A DNA stretch of 64,000 nucleotides from Marinobacterium iners (GCF_017310015.1 NZ_CP022297.1:62001-126000), one strand, 5' to 3'; counted from the first letter of the stretch, positions 46,382 to 57,000 are shown. Notes: generated by a model from the sequence alone, not told the origin. Program-made: numbers and translations.

Positions 46382-46641
46382 TTTTTTTGTAAAGCCTCCT
46401 GAACAATCTCAGCCTTGAGACGCTCTTCAGCATACATTTTCTTCAGCCGTCGATTTTCATCTTCAAGCTCTTTCAATCGGGTCATCAGAGACGCATCCAT
46501 ACCGCCGTACTTCGCGCGCCATTTATAAAATGAGGCTGAGCTCATACCATGCTCACGGCAAAGCTCCGGTACGGGCGTTCCCGCTTCAGCTTGCTTAAGA
46601 ATCGCCATGATTTGGCTATCGGTATAACGTGACGTTTTCAT
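46375..46641 (-). CDS. IS3 OrfA
   Basis: 88 residues with a helix-turn-helix (RYTDSQIMAILKQAEAGTPV, PELCREHGMSSASFYKWRAK) and a leucine zipper (LKELEDENRRLKKMYAEERL). It ends just after the A7 slippery run, overlapping OrfB by 7 bases. Confidence 0.93.
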   Translation of the reverse strand: MKTSRYTDSQIMAILKQAEAGTPVPELCREHGMSSASFYKWRAKYGGMDASLMTRLKELEDENRRLKKMYAEERLKAEIVQEALQKKW

Positions 46642-46870
46642 GCAGAACCTCCTGCGTATAGATTACGAGAAAATTCTACTTTTGAGCACCGTTATTTTTC
46701 GGGGGGATTACCTATCGTTCTACAATGTAGTATCATTAAAGAAGATAATGTTATGCTTTAGTAGTCAACTTGCAACTATTTTTTATCGATAGAAAAATTC
46801 ATATTGTTAAAGTTGGTCATTAAATGAATATTTATCCAAACAACAGGACAATATTAATTGAATTTACGAT

Positions 46871-47536
46871 ATGACAGATAAGAAAATTACCGTCGTGGAA
46901 AGAGTGGCTTTAGAGATAGCAAATGGTATAATTTCAGGGAGATTCGCTCCTGGTCAACGTCTCGTTGAGTCAGACCTGGCTCAGCAATTTAACACCAGTA
47001 GAAATCCTCTACGCGAAGCATTTAGTAGACTAGCATCAGAAGGTCTACTAACAATAAAACCTTATCAAGGGGCATTCGTTAGACGACCAACTAGACAAGA
47101 TTTAATTGAAATTTTTGAAGTTCGTGAAAACTTAGAGATTTTGGCAGCCCGGCGTGCTGCACTTAATATTTCTACTTCACCTCTACGCCATACTGCGATA
47201 GAGGTTTCTACACAGCTAAACAATGATAACAGTAAATCACTAAACTTTTCAGAGCACATCAAAGAAAATCAGTCTTTTCATCAACTGATTATGGCTATTT
47301 CAGGTAATAATTTACTTAAGAAAACCATTGATCAACTTCAACTGCCAATATTTCAATCAGTTTTCTTCCAAAGTTATAATGATAATATTTGGAGTGCATC
47401 ATCCTTAGATCATAAGGAAATAATTAATGCTATATTGTCAGGAGATCCAGATGCAAGTGAGGCAGCTATATCTAAACATATTCAACGCACCTCAGAGCTA
47501 CTACTCTCACTTCCAGACAATTATTTCTCTACTTAA
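46871..47536 (+). CDS. GntR-family regulator (FCD type)
   Basis: 221 residues. The N-terminal winged helix is clear (ALEIANGIISGRFAPGQRLV, ESDLAQQFNTSRNPLREAFS, RLASEGLLTIKPYQGAFVRR). The C-terminal helical FCD domain has LIEIFEVRENLEILAARRAA and HQLIMAISGNN. FCD regulators sense small acids and control catabolic genes. No partner gene is adjacent, since both sides are IS material, so the target is unknown. It is AT-rich, like regulator B and unlike the right-hand chromosomal genes. Confidence 0.88.
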   Translation: MTDKKITVVERVALEIANGIISGRFAPGQRLVESDLAQQFNTSRNPLREAFSRLASEGLLTIKPYQGAFVRRPTRQDLIEIFEVRENLEILAARRAALNISTSPLRHTAIEVSTQLNNDNSKSLNFSEHIKENQSFHQLIMAISGNNLLKKTIDQLQLPIFQSVFFQSYNDNIWSASSLDHKEIINAILSGDPDASEAAISKHIQRTSELLLSLPDNYFST

Positions 47537-47889
47537 CAAGCAGTAGAGCGTCTACGAAAAGCTGGTCGATTGTTGGCGCTATTTTGTAGTTTATACGCTG
47601 CTAGACTGAATTTTACATGAACATACTCTGACTCCAGAGGTCCTTGAATATTACGCTGTGAATACCGTAATTTCTCAGATTTAGCCTCGTATGACTCAAT
47701 TTTACTTACTCGAGATGCGATTTTCCCATTTTCTCAGTTTGAATGAAATTAGTAAGCAAGTTTTAGTGTACAGATTCCCTAGCCCGCATTTTTCATGAAA
47801 AACTAAACAAAAACGGCTGAAAGCGTTATGGTTATTGGTGTCTAGTTGTGTAATTCAGAGAGGTTGTTCACAACTTGATTGTAATTGTT
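47537..47889. repeat. Remnants of the decayed IS1380-type lineage
   Basis: No gene. 47777-47846 repeats, in inverse orientation, the right terminus of the element at 27460-29036 (starting CCTAGCCCGCATTTTTCATG). 47600-47680 resembles its left terminus (TACATGAACATACTCTGAC, then CCGTAATTTCTCAGATTTAG). These are two end fragments without any coding part. Confidence 0.7.
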
Positions 47890-48190
47890 CTGGTCAACAA
47901 AACCGGACACATTAACTTGCTAAATTCTCGTACTGAGCTGGCGACAGATCTTTGTTTGATTAATGCAGCCGATCCAGGTTGTAATGCTTAATGTAGGCCC
48001 GAGTATACTTTATCATGTCCTCACGTGTTGGCTGGTGAACCTTGAGTATCCAGTCATGCTTTAAACTACCGAAGAAGCGCTCTACAACAGCATTATCCCA
48101 GCAAGCACCGACATCCCCCATCGACGCTCGTATACCGTAATCCGTCAGCAATTTTCGGTACGGCTTACTGGTGTACTGTGGTTTTACCCT
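47890..48190 (-). pseudogene. IS3-family OrfB, C-terminal fragment
   Basis: Read from 48190: PQYTSKPYRKLLTDYGIRAS, MGDVGACWDNAVVERFFGSL and KHDWILKVHQPTREDMIKY. This contains the last glutamate of the DDE core. A TAA interrupts after NLDRLH, and the frame then continues SNKDLSPAQYENLAS. The IS end TGTCCGGTTTTGTTGACCA lies near 47896-47915. The rest of the element is removed by IS1380 copy 4. Confidence 0.8.
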
Positions 48191-49844
48191 CCTGATTCCG
48201 TGACTTACAACCCCACTCACACCTCTACAACACTGTAACCACGCGGCCTGCGGCGGTAATATGGACGCCATTCTCGATTCACCCAGGCAGTGATATCTGA
48301 CTATGCGTACCTTCAAGCTTGAACAGTCAAAAACCGAGATTATCACACCCCACGGTGGTCTGGCGCTGGTTGGGCACAGCGTGAACAGGATGACCTCTCT
48401 GGCTAAGACCTCGCGCTCCATCGTCAAGCGCCATGGCATCGCCAACATCGACCTCATCCGTACCTACCTGGGGTTGATTTGCCTTGGCAAGAGCGACTTC
48501 GAAGCGGTCGAGCACGCACGCCATGATCCCTTCTTCAAAGCGGCCATGGGCATCAAGCAATCACCTTCATCGGCCCGGCTGCGTCAGCGCTTTGATGAAG
48601 ATGCCCGCGCACTGATCCCGTTATTGGATGAGGCCAGCGTCGAGTTTCTGTGTAACGCTTCGGTGCCTATCGGCACACTCACCACCGGGCACGTGCCACT
48701 GGATATGGACGTGTTTCCCATGGACAACAGCAACAGTAAAAAAGAGGGCGTGGCCTATACCTACAAGGGGCATGACGGTTATGCCCCCATCGCGGCCTAC
48801 CTGGGCACGGAGGGCTGGTGTCTGGGCTGTGAGCTGCGACCGGGTAACCAACATGCCAATAAAGAGTTTATTCACACCCTCGACCGGGTGCTGCCTCGAG
48901 TCCGAGAGCTGACCGATGCACCGCTACTGGTACGTCTTGACAGCGCCCATGATGCCGCCGAGAACCGGGGGTACTTCCGTGCGCACGGGGCAGACTACCT
49001 GATTAAGTGGAACCCCCGCTCACAAGATGGACTGGCCTGGGTCGACAAGGCTCATGCGGCCGGCGCACTTTGGTGCCATACCCGACCGGGCAAAATGGAA
49101 ACGCTGGTAAGCGAACCGCTGGATGGCACGGACGACCGCCTGATCGTCAAGGTGACGGTGCGCCAGAGTGACAGTTCAGGACAGCTGTTTTTGGAGCCGG
49201 AGGTCAGCCTGGAGGGCTGGACGACTTCACTCACATCGGACGCAGCAGATAACGCCAAGGTCATTGCGCTCTACCAGGATCACGCCACCAGCGAACAGTT
49301 CCACAGTGAGTTCAAGACTGATCTGGATCTCGAACGTTTGCCGTCAGGGAAGTTCGATACCAACGACCTGGTCATAGCCTTTGCCGTACTGGGCTACAAC
49401 ATACTGCGTTGGATGGGACAGAACGCGCTATTGGGGCCGGATGCACCGGTGCGTCATCCGGCCAAGCGTCGGCGGCTGAAAACCGTGATTCAGGAACTGA
49501 TGTATATGGCCTGTCGCTTAGTCAGCAGCGGTCGTCGTCTCCACCTGCGCTTCGGACGACATTGTCCCGGTTTCGGGGCATTCAGTCGCGTCTACGGGCT
49601 GGCCTGATCCGGACTGTCGGATTTACAGCCATTCAAAATAGCCACACGCCCGAGCGCCATGCATGGCAGGGTATGCCTTGGCCTGCAGACAGAATCGAGA
49701 CGAAATACTGCGGTGAGAAGCATGATCGATGCTGCAGTGGCGTAGATTAACCCGGTACACGTTAGATAAGATCGAGCTGTGTTAAAGAGCGAGGTCGTCT
49801 TCAGTGCTGGGTGCTGCAACAGCGGGTGAAGTCACTGATTCAGG
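48191..49844 (+). mobile_element. IS1380-family element, copy 4
   Basis: 1654 bp. The flanks ACCCT and AGATG do not match: the left side is an IS3 fragment and the right side a type I restriction locus gene. A deletion therefore ended at this copy. Confidence 0.93.
48303..49607 (+). CDS. IS1380-family transposase (copy 4)
   Basis: 434 residues, same product as copies 2, 3 and 5. Intact. Confidence 0.93.
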   Translation: MRTFKLEQSKTEIITPHGGLALVGHSVNRMTSLAKTSRSIVKRHGIANIDLIRTYLGLICLGKSDFEAVEHARHDPFFKAAMGIKQSPSSARLRQRFDEDARALIPLLDEASVEFLCNASVPIGTLTTGHVPLDMDVFPMDNSNSKKEGVAYTYKGHDGYAPIAAYLGTEGWCLGCELRPGNQHANKEFIHTLDRVLPRVRELTDAPLLVRLDSAHDAAENRGYFRAHGADYLIKWNPRSQDGLAWVDKAHAAGALWCHTRPGKMETLVSEPLDGTDDRLIVKVTVRQSDSSGQLFLEPEVSLEGWTTSLTSDAADNAKVIALYQDHATSEQFHSEFKTDLDLERLPSGKFDTNDLVIAFAVLGYNILRWMGQNALLGPDAPVRHPAKRRRLKTVIQELMYMACRLVSSGRRLHLRFGRHCPGFGAFSRVYGLA

Positions 49845-50439
49845 AGATGGTGATTTGCAATGGCTGGAACAGTTCAAGACACTTGAACTGACGGATGGGC
49901 AAAAAATGGCACTGTTGTTCGTACGTGAGCAAGGCGCCATTGATAACGCCGCTTTCCGGGATATCAACGTGATCGACCCACTTGCAGCCAGCCAGCAACT
50001 GGCCAAACTCCGACAGCTTGGCTTGCTGGCTCAAGGTGGGAAAGGTTCGGCCACTTATTACCTTCCAGGACCGGTATTTCCGACATGTCATACAACACCA
50101 ACCTGCGAACCTGACAACCTCGAGGCTCAACCTGACAACCTCTTTGCCGGCTTACCTGATCAATTGGCTCAAATATTGCCGCAGCTCGGTCAGCGCCCTC
50201 CCAGCGAACAGGTTCGTAAGTTAGTACTCTGCTTGTGCGGCCATCAAGCCTATACAGCTGAACAATTGGCAGCACTGCTGGGAGGCCGGAATAAAAAGTA
50301 TTTGATGAGTCACTATCTTATGCCAATGCTGAACGAGGGATGGATCGAACGACGCTATCCAAGCGTTAAAAATCATCCACATCAGGCCTACTTCATAAGC
50401 GATAAGGGCCGACGACTGCTGGCAGAGGTAGACTCATGA
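49845..50439 (+). pseudogene. AlbA_2/COG2865-type protein, C-terminal part
   Basis: About 197 residues after the IS edge. A winged-helix-like segment lies near the start (LTDGQKMALLFVREQGAIDN, ASQQLAKLRQLGLLAQGGKG, SATYYLPG) and a second at the end (YTAEQLAALLGGRNKKYLMS, PHQAYFISDKGRRLLAE). This resembles the C-terminal part of AlbA_2-domain ATP-binding regulators often encoded between hsdM and hsdS. The N-terminal ATP/DNA-binding part is gone. The outward GTG in the IS1380 end is in frame and could start a 211-residue product. The stop overlaps the next start (ATGATG). Confidence 0.6.
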
Positions 50440-50735
50440 TGGCTACTCGAGCGTTTACTTTCCGCGCCTTGCAGGCCACAATGTTCTACAACAACACCCG
50501 CCAAGGCTATGCTGCCTGCAGCACCCTCAAACCGGCGGGTTACTCTTTCCCGGTTAATACACCCGCCAAGCCTATGCCCTCCTCGGTTGGTACGCTCAAA
50601 TCGTGCGGGTTTTTCATTTCTGCAGCCCTGCTGTCACATCTGCCCAAAGCTCATCAGGTCACTTCCAGCCGAAGCAAGCACCCATCAGGTCAGAATTTTT
50701 ATCCCCTGAACGCACTGAAAGGAGATCAGGCATGA
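50436..50735 (+). CDS. Small Icd/Ash-like protein in hsd operon
   Basis: 99 residues. Start and stop both overlap neighbouring genes by ATGA-type junctions (50436-50439 with the AlbA_2-type gene, 50732-50735 with hsdS), which is strong support for a translated gene. The sequence (FTFRALQATMFYNNTRQGYA, ACSTLKPAGYSFPVNTPAKP) has the look of phage-associated Icd-like or Ash-like small proteins, but that is a weak match by eye. Function unknown. Confidence 0.5.
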   Translation: MMATRAFTFRALQATMFYNNTRQGYAACSTLKPAGYSFPVNTPAKPMPSSVGTLKSCGFFISAALLSHLPKAHQVTSSRSKHPSGQNFYPLNALKGDQA

Positions 50736-51153
50736 GCGGTAAATATCAGGCGTATCCGGAGTATAAGGATTCGGGGGTGGAGTGGTTGGGTCAATTACCA
50801 TCGCACTGGAAAGTGGGCAGACTTGGCTCTTTTGGTTACTTCACTGCAGGCTGTGGCTTCCCGCATGAGTATCAAGGTCAGTCAGGCGGAACATATCCTT
50901 TCTATAAGGTCAGTGACACAAATTTGCCAGGCAACGAAAAGTTTCTGGATAAAGCCGAAAACTATGTCAGCCAGGATGTTGCCATCAAGCTTGGAGCGAG
51001 AATAGGCAAACCGGGGGGGATTATGTTTCCGAAGGTTGGTGCTGCGCTACTCGGCAACAAACGTAGAATACTTACCCATCCTTCTATCACCGATAACAAC
51101 ACCATGGTGTATTCGTCTTATGACGGCGACTACGAGTATTGGTATTACTGGTT

Positions 51154-52807
51154 CCTGATTCCGTGACTTACAACCCCACTCACACCTCTACAACACTGTA
51201 ACCACGCGGCCTGCGGCGGTAATATGGACGCCATTCTCGATTCACCCAGGCAGTGATATCTGACTATGCGTACCTTCAAGCTTGAACAGTCAAAAACCGA
51301 GATTATCACACCCCACGGTGGTCTGGCGCTGGTTGGGCACAGCGTGAACAGGATGACCTCTCTGGCTAAGACCTCGCGCTCCATCGTCAAGCGCCATGGC
51401 ATCGCCAACATCGACCTCATCCGTACCTACCTGGGGTTGATTTGCCTTGGCAAGAGCGACTTCGAAGCGGTCGAGCACGCACGCCATGATCCCTTCTTCA
51501 AAGCGGCCATGGGCATCAAGCAATCACCTTCATCGGCCCGGCTGCGTCAGCGCTTTGATGAAGATGCCCGCGCACTGATCCCGTTATTGGATGAGGCCAG
51601 CGTCGAGTTTCTGTGTAACGCTTCGGTGCCTATCGGCACACTCACCACCGGGCACGTGCCACTGGATATGGACGTGTTTCCCATGGACAACAGCAACAGT
51701 AAAAAAGAGGGCGTGGCCTATACCTACAAGGGGCATGACGGTTATGCCCCCATCGCGGCCTACCTGGGCACGGAGGGCTGGTGTCTGGGCTGTGAGCTGC
51801 GACCGGGTAACCAACATGCCAATAAAGAGTTTATTCACACCCTCGACCGGGTGCTGCCTCGAGTCCGAGAGCTGACCGATGCACCGCTACTGGTACGTCT
51901 TGACAGCGCCCATGATGCCGCCGAGAACCGGGGGTACTTCCGTGCGCACGGGGCAGACTACCTGATTAAGTGGAACCCCCGCTCACAAGATGGACTGGCC
52001 TGGGTCGACAAGGCTCATGCGGCCGGCGCACTTTGGTGCCATACCCGACCGGGCAAAATGGAAACGCTGGTAAGCGAACCGCTGGATGGCACGGACGACC
52101 GCCTGATCGTCAAGGTGACGGTGCGCCAGAGTGACAGTTCAGGACAGCTGTTTTTGGAGCCGGAGGTCAGCCTGGAGGGCTGGACGACTTCACTCACATC
52201 GGACGCAGCAGATAACGCCAAGGTCATTGCGCTCTACCAGGATCACGCCACCAGCGAACAGTTCCACAGTGAGTTCAAGACTGATCTGGATCTCGAACGT
52301 TTGCCGTCAGGGAAGTTCGATACCAACGACCTGGTCATAGCCTTTGCCGTACTGGGCTACAACATACTGCGTTGGATGGGACAGAACGCGCTATTGGGGC
52401 CGGATGCACCGGTGCGTCATCCGGCCAAGCGTCGGCGGCTGAAAACCGTGATTCAGGAACTGATGTATATGGCCTGTCGCTTAGTCAGCAGCGGTCGTCG
52501 TCTCCACCTGCGCTTCGGACGACATTGTCCCGGTTTCGGGGCATTCAGTCGCGTCTACGGGCTGGCCTGATCCGGACTGTCGGATTTACAGCCATTCAAA
52601 ATAGCCACACGCCCGAGCGCCATGCATGGCAGGGTATGCCTTGGCCTGCAGACAGAATCGAGACGAAATACTGCGGTGAGAAGCATGATCGATGCTGCAG
52701 TGGCGTAGATTAACCCGGTACACGTTAGATAAGATCGAGCTGTGTTAAAGAGCGAGGTCGTCTTCAGTGCTGGGTGCTGCAACAGCGGGTGAAGTCACTG
52801 ATTCAGG
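51154..52807 (+). mobile_element. IS1380-family element, copy 5, in hsdS
   Basis: 1654 bp with the 5-bp direct repeat TGGTT (51149-51153 and 52808-52812). A clean insertion. Confidence 0.94.
51266..52570 (+). CDS. IS1380-family transposase (copy 5)
   Basis: 434 residues, same product as copies 2, 3 and 4. Intact. Confidence 0.93.
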   Translation: MRTFKLEQSKTEIITPHGGLALVGHSVNRMTSLAKTSRSIVKRHGIANIDLIRTYLGLICLGKSDFEAVEHARHDPFFKAAMGIKQSPSSARLRQRFDEDARALIPLLDEASVEFLCNASVPIGTLTTGHVPLDMDVFPMDNSNSKKEGVAYTYKGHDGYAPIAAYLGTEGWCLGCELRPGNQHANKEFIHTLDRVLPRVRELTDAPLLVRLDSAHDAAENRGYFRAHGADYLIKWNPRSQDGLAWVDKAHAAGALWCHTRPGKMETLVSEPLDGTDDRLIVKVTVRQSDSSGQLFLEPEVSLEGWTTSLTSDAADNAKVIALYQDHATSEQFHSEFKTDLDLERLPSGKFDTNDLVIAFAVLGYNILRWMGQNALLGPDAPVRHPAKRRRLKTVIQELMYMACRLVSSGRRLHLRFGRHCPGFGAFSRVYGLA

Positions 52808-54036
52808 TGGTTATCAGAACTGGACTTCGGTCAGATTAGCAACCCTGGTCCTGTCCCCTCTGTTAACGAAGGACAGCTCAAGGAGTTCCCGGCCATCTTT
52901 CCACCGATTGAGGAGCGAAAGAATATCGCCGCCTTCCTCGACCACGAAACCGCCCGTATCGACCGGCTGATCGAAAAGCAGCAGCGATTGATCGAGTTGC
53001 TGAGAGAAAAACGGCAGGCGGTGATCTCCCATGCCGTCACCAAGGGCCTTGATCCCAATGTGCCGATGAAAGACTCCGGCGTAGAGTGGCTGGGGCAGGT
53101 GCCGGAGCATTGGAAAGTATCCAGAATCAAGAACTACGCGAAGATCGAAAGTGGACATACTCCAGACAAGAAAAAGGCTGAGTACTGGACTGATTGTGAC
53201 ATTCCCTGGGTTTCACTGAATGACTCTAAGACGCTGAAAGTGGTGGACTACATCGATGACACTGCTTACAAGGTTAATGAGCTTGGTATAGCTAACTCAT
53301 CGGCCCGTCTATTGCCTGCTCAAGCAGTTGTCTTTACCCGTGATGCCTCCATCGGGTTAAGCGCCATAACAACAAGGCCGATGGCCGTTTCTCAGCATCT
53401 CATTGCGTGGTTGTGCAAAAGCCAGAAGCTATTACCCGAGTATCTCCTGCTAGTGTTCTACGGCATGGAGAAAGAGTTTGAACGCTACACATCCGGTGCG
53501 ACTATAAAGACCATTGGAATGGATGATGTTCGATCTCTGTCAGCGAGTTTCCCCCCTCTGGCTGAGCAAAGGGCAATCGTTCATTGGGCATTTCAGAAAA
53601 TAAAGCAGCTGCAACAAGGAGTATCCAAAGCTGAAGAGGCGGTTGGCCTACTCCAGGAACGCCGCACCGCCCTAATATCCGCCGCCGTCACCGGAAAAAT
53701 CGATGTACGCAACTGGCAGCCAAATACCAGCACCCAATCCGGTGAACCCGATCTGCCTATGGCCGCCGAGCAAGCCGGGCGCTACCATGTTTAACCAAGG
53801 CATTCAGTCGATGCATCCAAAGGGCAGCACTCAAACATCAGCGCCTGCACGGTGTTCCGGGGGCCGACCCTCGGCGCCATGGATGGCGCCGTGGAGCCTC
53901 CAGGGACGGATTTACGGCGTGTCGGCACACGGAATCCGGGCAGACGCGCCATCGCAAAGCTGGCTGAAGCCACTGTGATGATCAGTACAGAGTAATAAAA
54001 AACAATCAAAAACCGATACATGGAAGAGGAACCGTC

Positions 54037-57000
54037 ATGGCTGACAGCCGCGAACTGGCATTTCAGAACGACATCATCGCCGCCCTGCAGGCACAGGGCT
54101 GGCAGGTGGGACAGTCGAGCCAGTATGACCGCAAACGCGCCCTCTACCCGGACGACCTGATCGCCTATGTGCAGGAAACCCAGCCCGATGCCTGGGCCAA
54201 GTTCTGCAAAATCTATGGCCGCGAGCCGGAGCATCACTTGCTCAACGCTGCCGAGCGCAGTCTGAGCCGTAAGGGCACTCTCTGGCTGCTGCGTAACCAG
54301 ATCGAAGATCGCGGCGTGCGCCTCAAGGTCGCCACCTTCAAGCCCGACAACAGCCTCAACCCAGAGCTGGAACAGCGCTACGCCGCCAACCGCCTGCGCG
54401 TGGTGCCGGAGCTGATCTACAGCCCCCACGGCTATGATGGTCGCATCGATCTCACGCTGTTCGTCAATGGCCTGCCGGTAGCGACGCTGGAGCTGAAGTC
54501 CTGCTTCAAGCAGAGCCTTGAAAACGCCAAGAAGCAGTACCGCTATGACCGCAAGCCGAAAACCAACGGCAAGGACGAACCGCTGCTGAAGTTCAAGCGC
54601 GGTGCCATTGTCCACTTTGCCGTTAACCAGTTTGAAGTGGCGATGACCACCAAGCTGGCAGGCAAGGATACCTTCTTCCTGCCCTTCAACCGGGGCACGG
54701 CGGCCGGTGGCGCCGGTAACGATCAGCCAGCCGATGGCTACGCCACCGAGTATCTGTGGAACGAGGTGTTCCAGCCCGACAACTGGCTCAAGTTGCTGCA
54801 TCGCTTTGTGCACCTGGAGTCGAAAGAGGTGTTCGACGAGCTGGGCCATCTCCATACCAAAGAGACCATGATCTTCCCGCGTTACCACCAGTGGGCGGTA
54901 GTGCAGACCCTGCTCAATACCGTGCGCATGGAAGGCACCGGCCAAAAGTACCTGATCCAGCATTCGGCTGGCTCCGGCAAGTCCAACTCCATCGCCTGGC
55001 TGGCGCATCAAGCCTCCAGCCTGTGCAATGCCGAGGGCAACAAGGTGTTCAACTCGGTGATCGTGATTACCGACCGCACCGTACTGGACAGCCAGTTGCA
55101 GGAAACCATCTCCCAGTTTGAACACAAGTCCGGCGTGGTCAGCCGCATCAACCGCGAAGAAGGCGACGGCAGCAAATCGGCCCAGTTGGCCGATGCCCTG
55201 AGCCGGGGCACGCCGATCATCATCGTCACCATCCAGACCTTCCCCCACGTGCTCAAGGCGATACAGGAAAGCACCGGCCTGCAGGACCGTACCTTTGCCG
55301 TCATTGCCGACGAAGCCCACTCCAGCCAGACCGGCAGCACCGCGCGCCAGCTGCGTGAAGTACTGATGGCGGAGCAGCTGAAAGACGAGGATGAACTGTC
55401 TGCCGAGGATGTAATGAACGCCACTCTGGCGGCCCGTGGTGGTTCCGACAAGATCAGCTATTTCGCCTTTACCGCTACGCCCAAGGCCAAGACGCTGGAG
55501 CTGTTCGGGCGCCCCGAAGACCCGAGCATGCCGATCAGCGACAACAACCCGCCCCACCCCTTCCATGTGTACTCCATGCGCCAGGCGATTGAGGAGGGCT
55601 TTATCCTCGATGTGCTGCGCAACTACACCAGCTATGCGCTGGCCTACAAGCTGGCGATGCAGCAGGAAGCCGATCAGGAGGTGGACAGCAAGAAGGCCAA
55701 AACCCGCCTGTCACGCTGGGTGCGCCTGCACCCGCACAACATCGGCCAGAAGGTGCAGGTGATCATTGAGCACTTCCGCGAGAATGTGATGCACCTGCTG
55801 GCGGGCGAAGCCAAGGCGATGGTGGTCACCGGCAGCCGCATGGAAGCGGTGCGCTACAAGCTGGCGTTCGATAAATACGTCAGAGAGCAGGGCTATGAGC
55901 GCATTCAGGCGATGGTGGCCTTCTCCGGCGAGGTCAACGATCTGGAAAGCGGCCCTGAGCCCTTTACCGAGCGCAACATGAACCCCGACCTCAAGGGGCG
56001 TGATATGCGCAAGGCGTTCGATACTGACGACTATCAAGTGATGCTGGTGGCGAACAAGTTCCAGACCGGTTTCGACCAGCCCAAACTCTGCGCCATGTAC
56101 GTGGACAAGAAACTGACCGGCGTGGACTGTATCCAGACCCTGTCACGGCTCAACCGCACCTATCCGGGCAAGGACACCACCTATGTGCTGGACTTCACCA
56201 ACGACCCGCAGGAGGTGCTGGCCGAGTTCCAGAAGTATTTTGAAACCGCCCAGCTTGACCAGACCTCGGACCCGAACCTGGTCTACGACCTACAGCACAA
56301 GCTGCTGGAGAACAGCATCCTCCAGTGGCATGAGGTGGAAGCCTTTGCCGATGCCTACTTCGACCCCAAACGCGGCGCCGAGGCGCTGACCGGCTACATC
56401 AAACCGGCCGTGGATCGCTTCATCCAGCGTTATCGCCATGCCAACGAAGTGCTGCGCGATGCCCGCATCCAGCTCAAGCGCTTGATCGAATCCGGCAGCG
56501 ACAGCGAACGTGCCAATGCCGAACGCTCAGTAAAAGCCGCAGAAGAAACCCGCGACAGCCTGGATCTGTTCAAGAAAGACGTGAACAGCTATATCCGCTT
56601 TTACGAGTTCATCAGCCAGATCACCCCGTTTGAAGACCCGGCACTGGAACAGCTCAACGTCTACAGCCGCCACCTGCTGCCGTTGCTGCGTCAGGAAGTG
56701 ATCGAAGAGGACGAAATCGACCTCACCGCCGTAGCACTGAGTCATTACAACCTGAAACAGAAGCGCACTCAGGATCTGAAACTGAAGGACGGTGAAGGCC
56801 AATACACCGGCACCACCGCCGTGGGCACCGGCAAGCCGAAGGAAGGCGAATACGATCTGCTGTCACACATCGTCGAGAAGATGAACGAACTGTTCGGCAC
56901 CGAAACCACCGATGGCGATAAACTCGATTTCGTGCAAGGGCTGGCCAGCAAGCTGACCGAGAACGAAAGCGTGATGGACCAGATTCGCCATAACACCGAC

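Larger units (their letters stand above)
45527..46712 (-). mobile_element. IS3-family element
   Basis: The ends GGTAATCCTCCCC at 45527 and GGGGGGATTACC ending at 46712 are imperfect inverted repeats that continue to TAAAAGTAGAA / TTCTACTTTT. Two overlapping genes. No matching duplication is seen (GAAT left, TATC right). Confidence 0.88.
50732..53794 (+). pseudogene. hsdS: Type I restriction specificity subunit split by IS1380
   Basis: The parts are 50732-51153 and 52813-53794. Without the element and one TGGTT they make exactly 468 codons, 467 residues, in frame through YWYYWLSELDFGQIS. ATG at 50732 follows AAGGAG. The protein has two target-recognition halves, each starting with a nearly identical segment (KDSGVEWLGQLPSHWKV and KDSGVEWLGQVPEHWKV). 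The central conserved helix is DHETARIDRLIEKQQRLIEL and the distal one is KAEEAVGLLQERRTALISAA. It would set the DNA sequence recognised by the HsdMS and HsdMSR complexes. The 3' half has its own ATG (52988). Confidence 0.92.

Noticed and set aside
53791..55566. 591-codon open frame on the minus strand inside hsdR
   Set aside because: It is the antisense shadow of a GC-rich hsdR gene with strong helicase motifs; its translation shows no family features.
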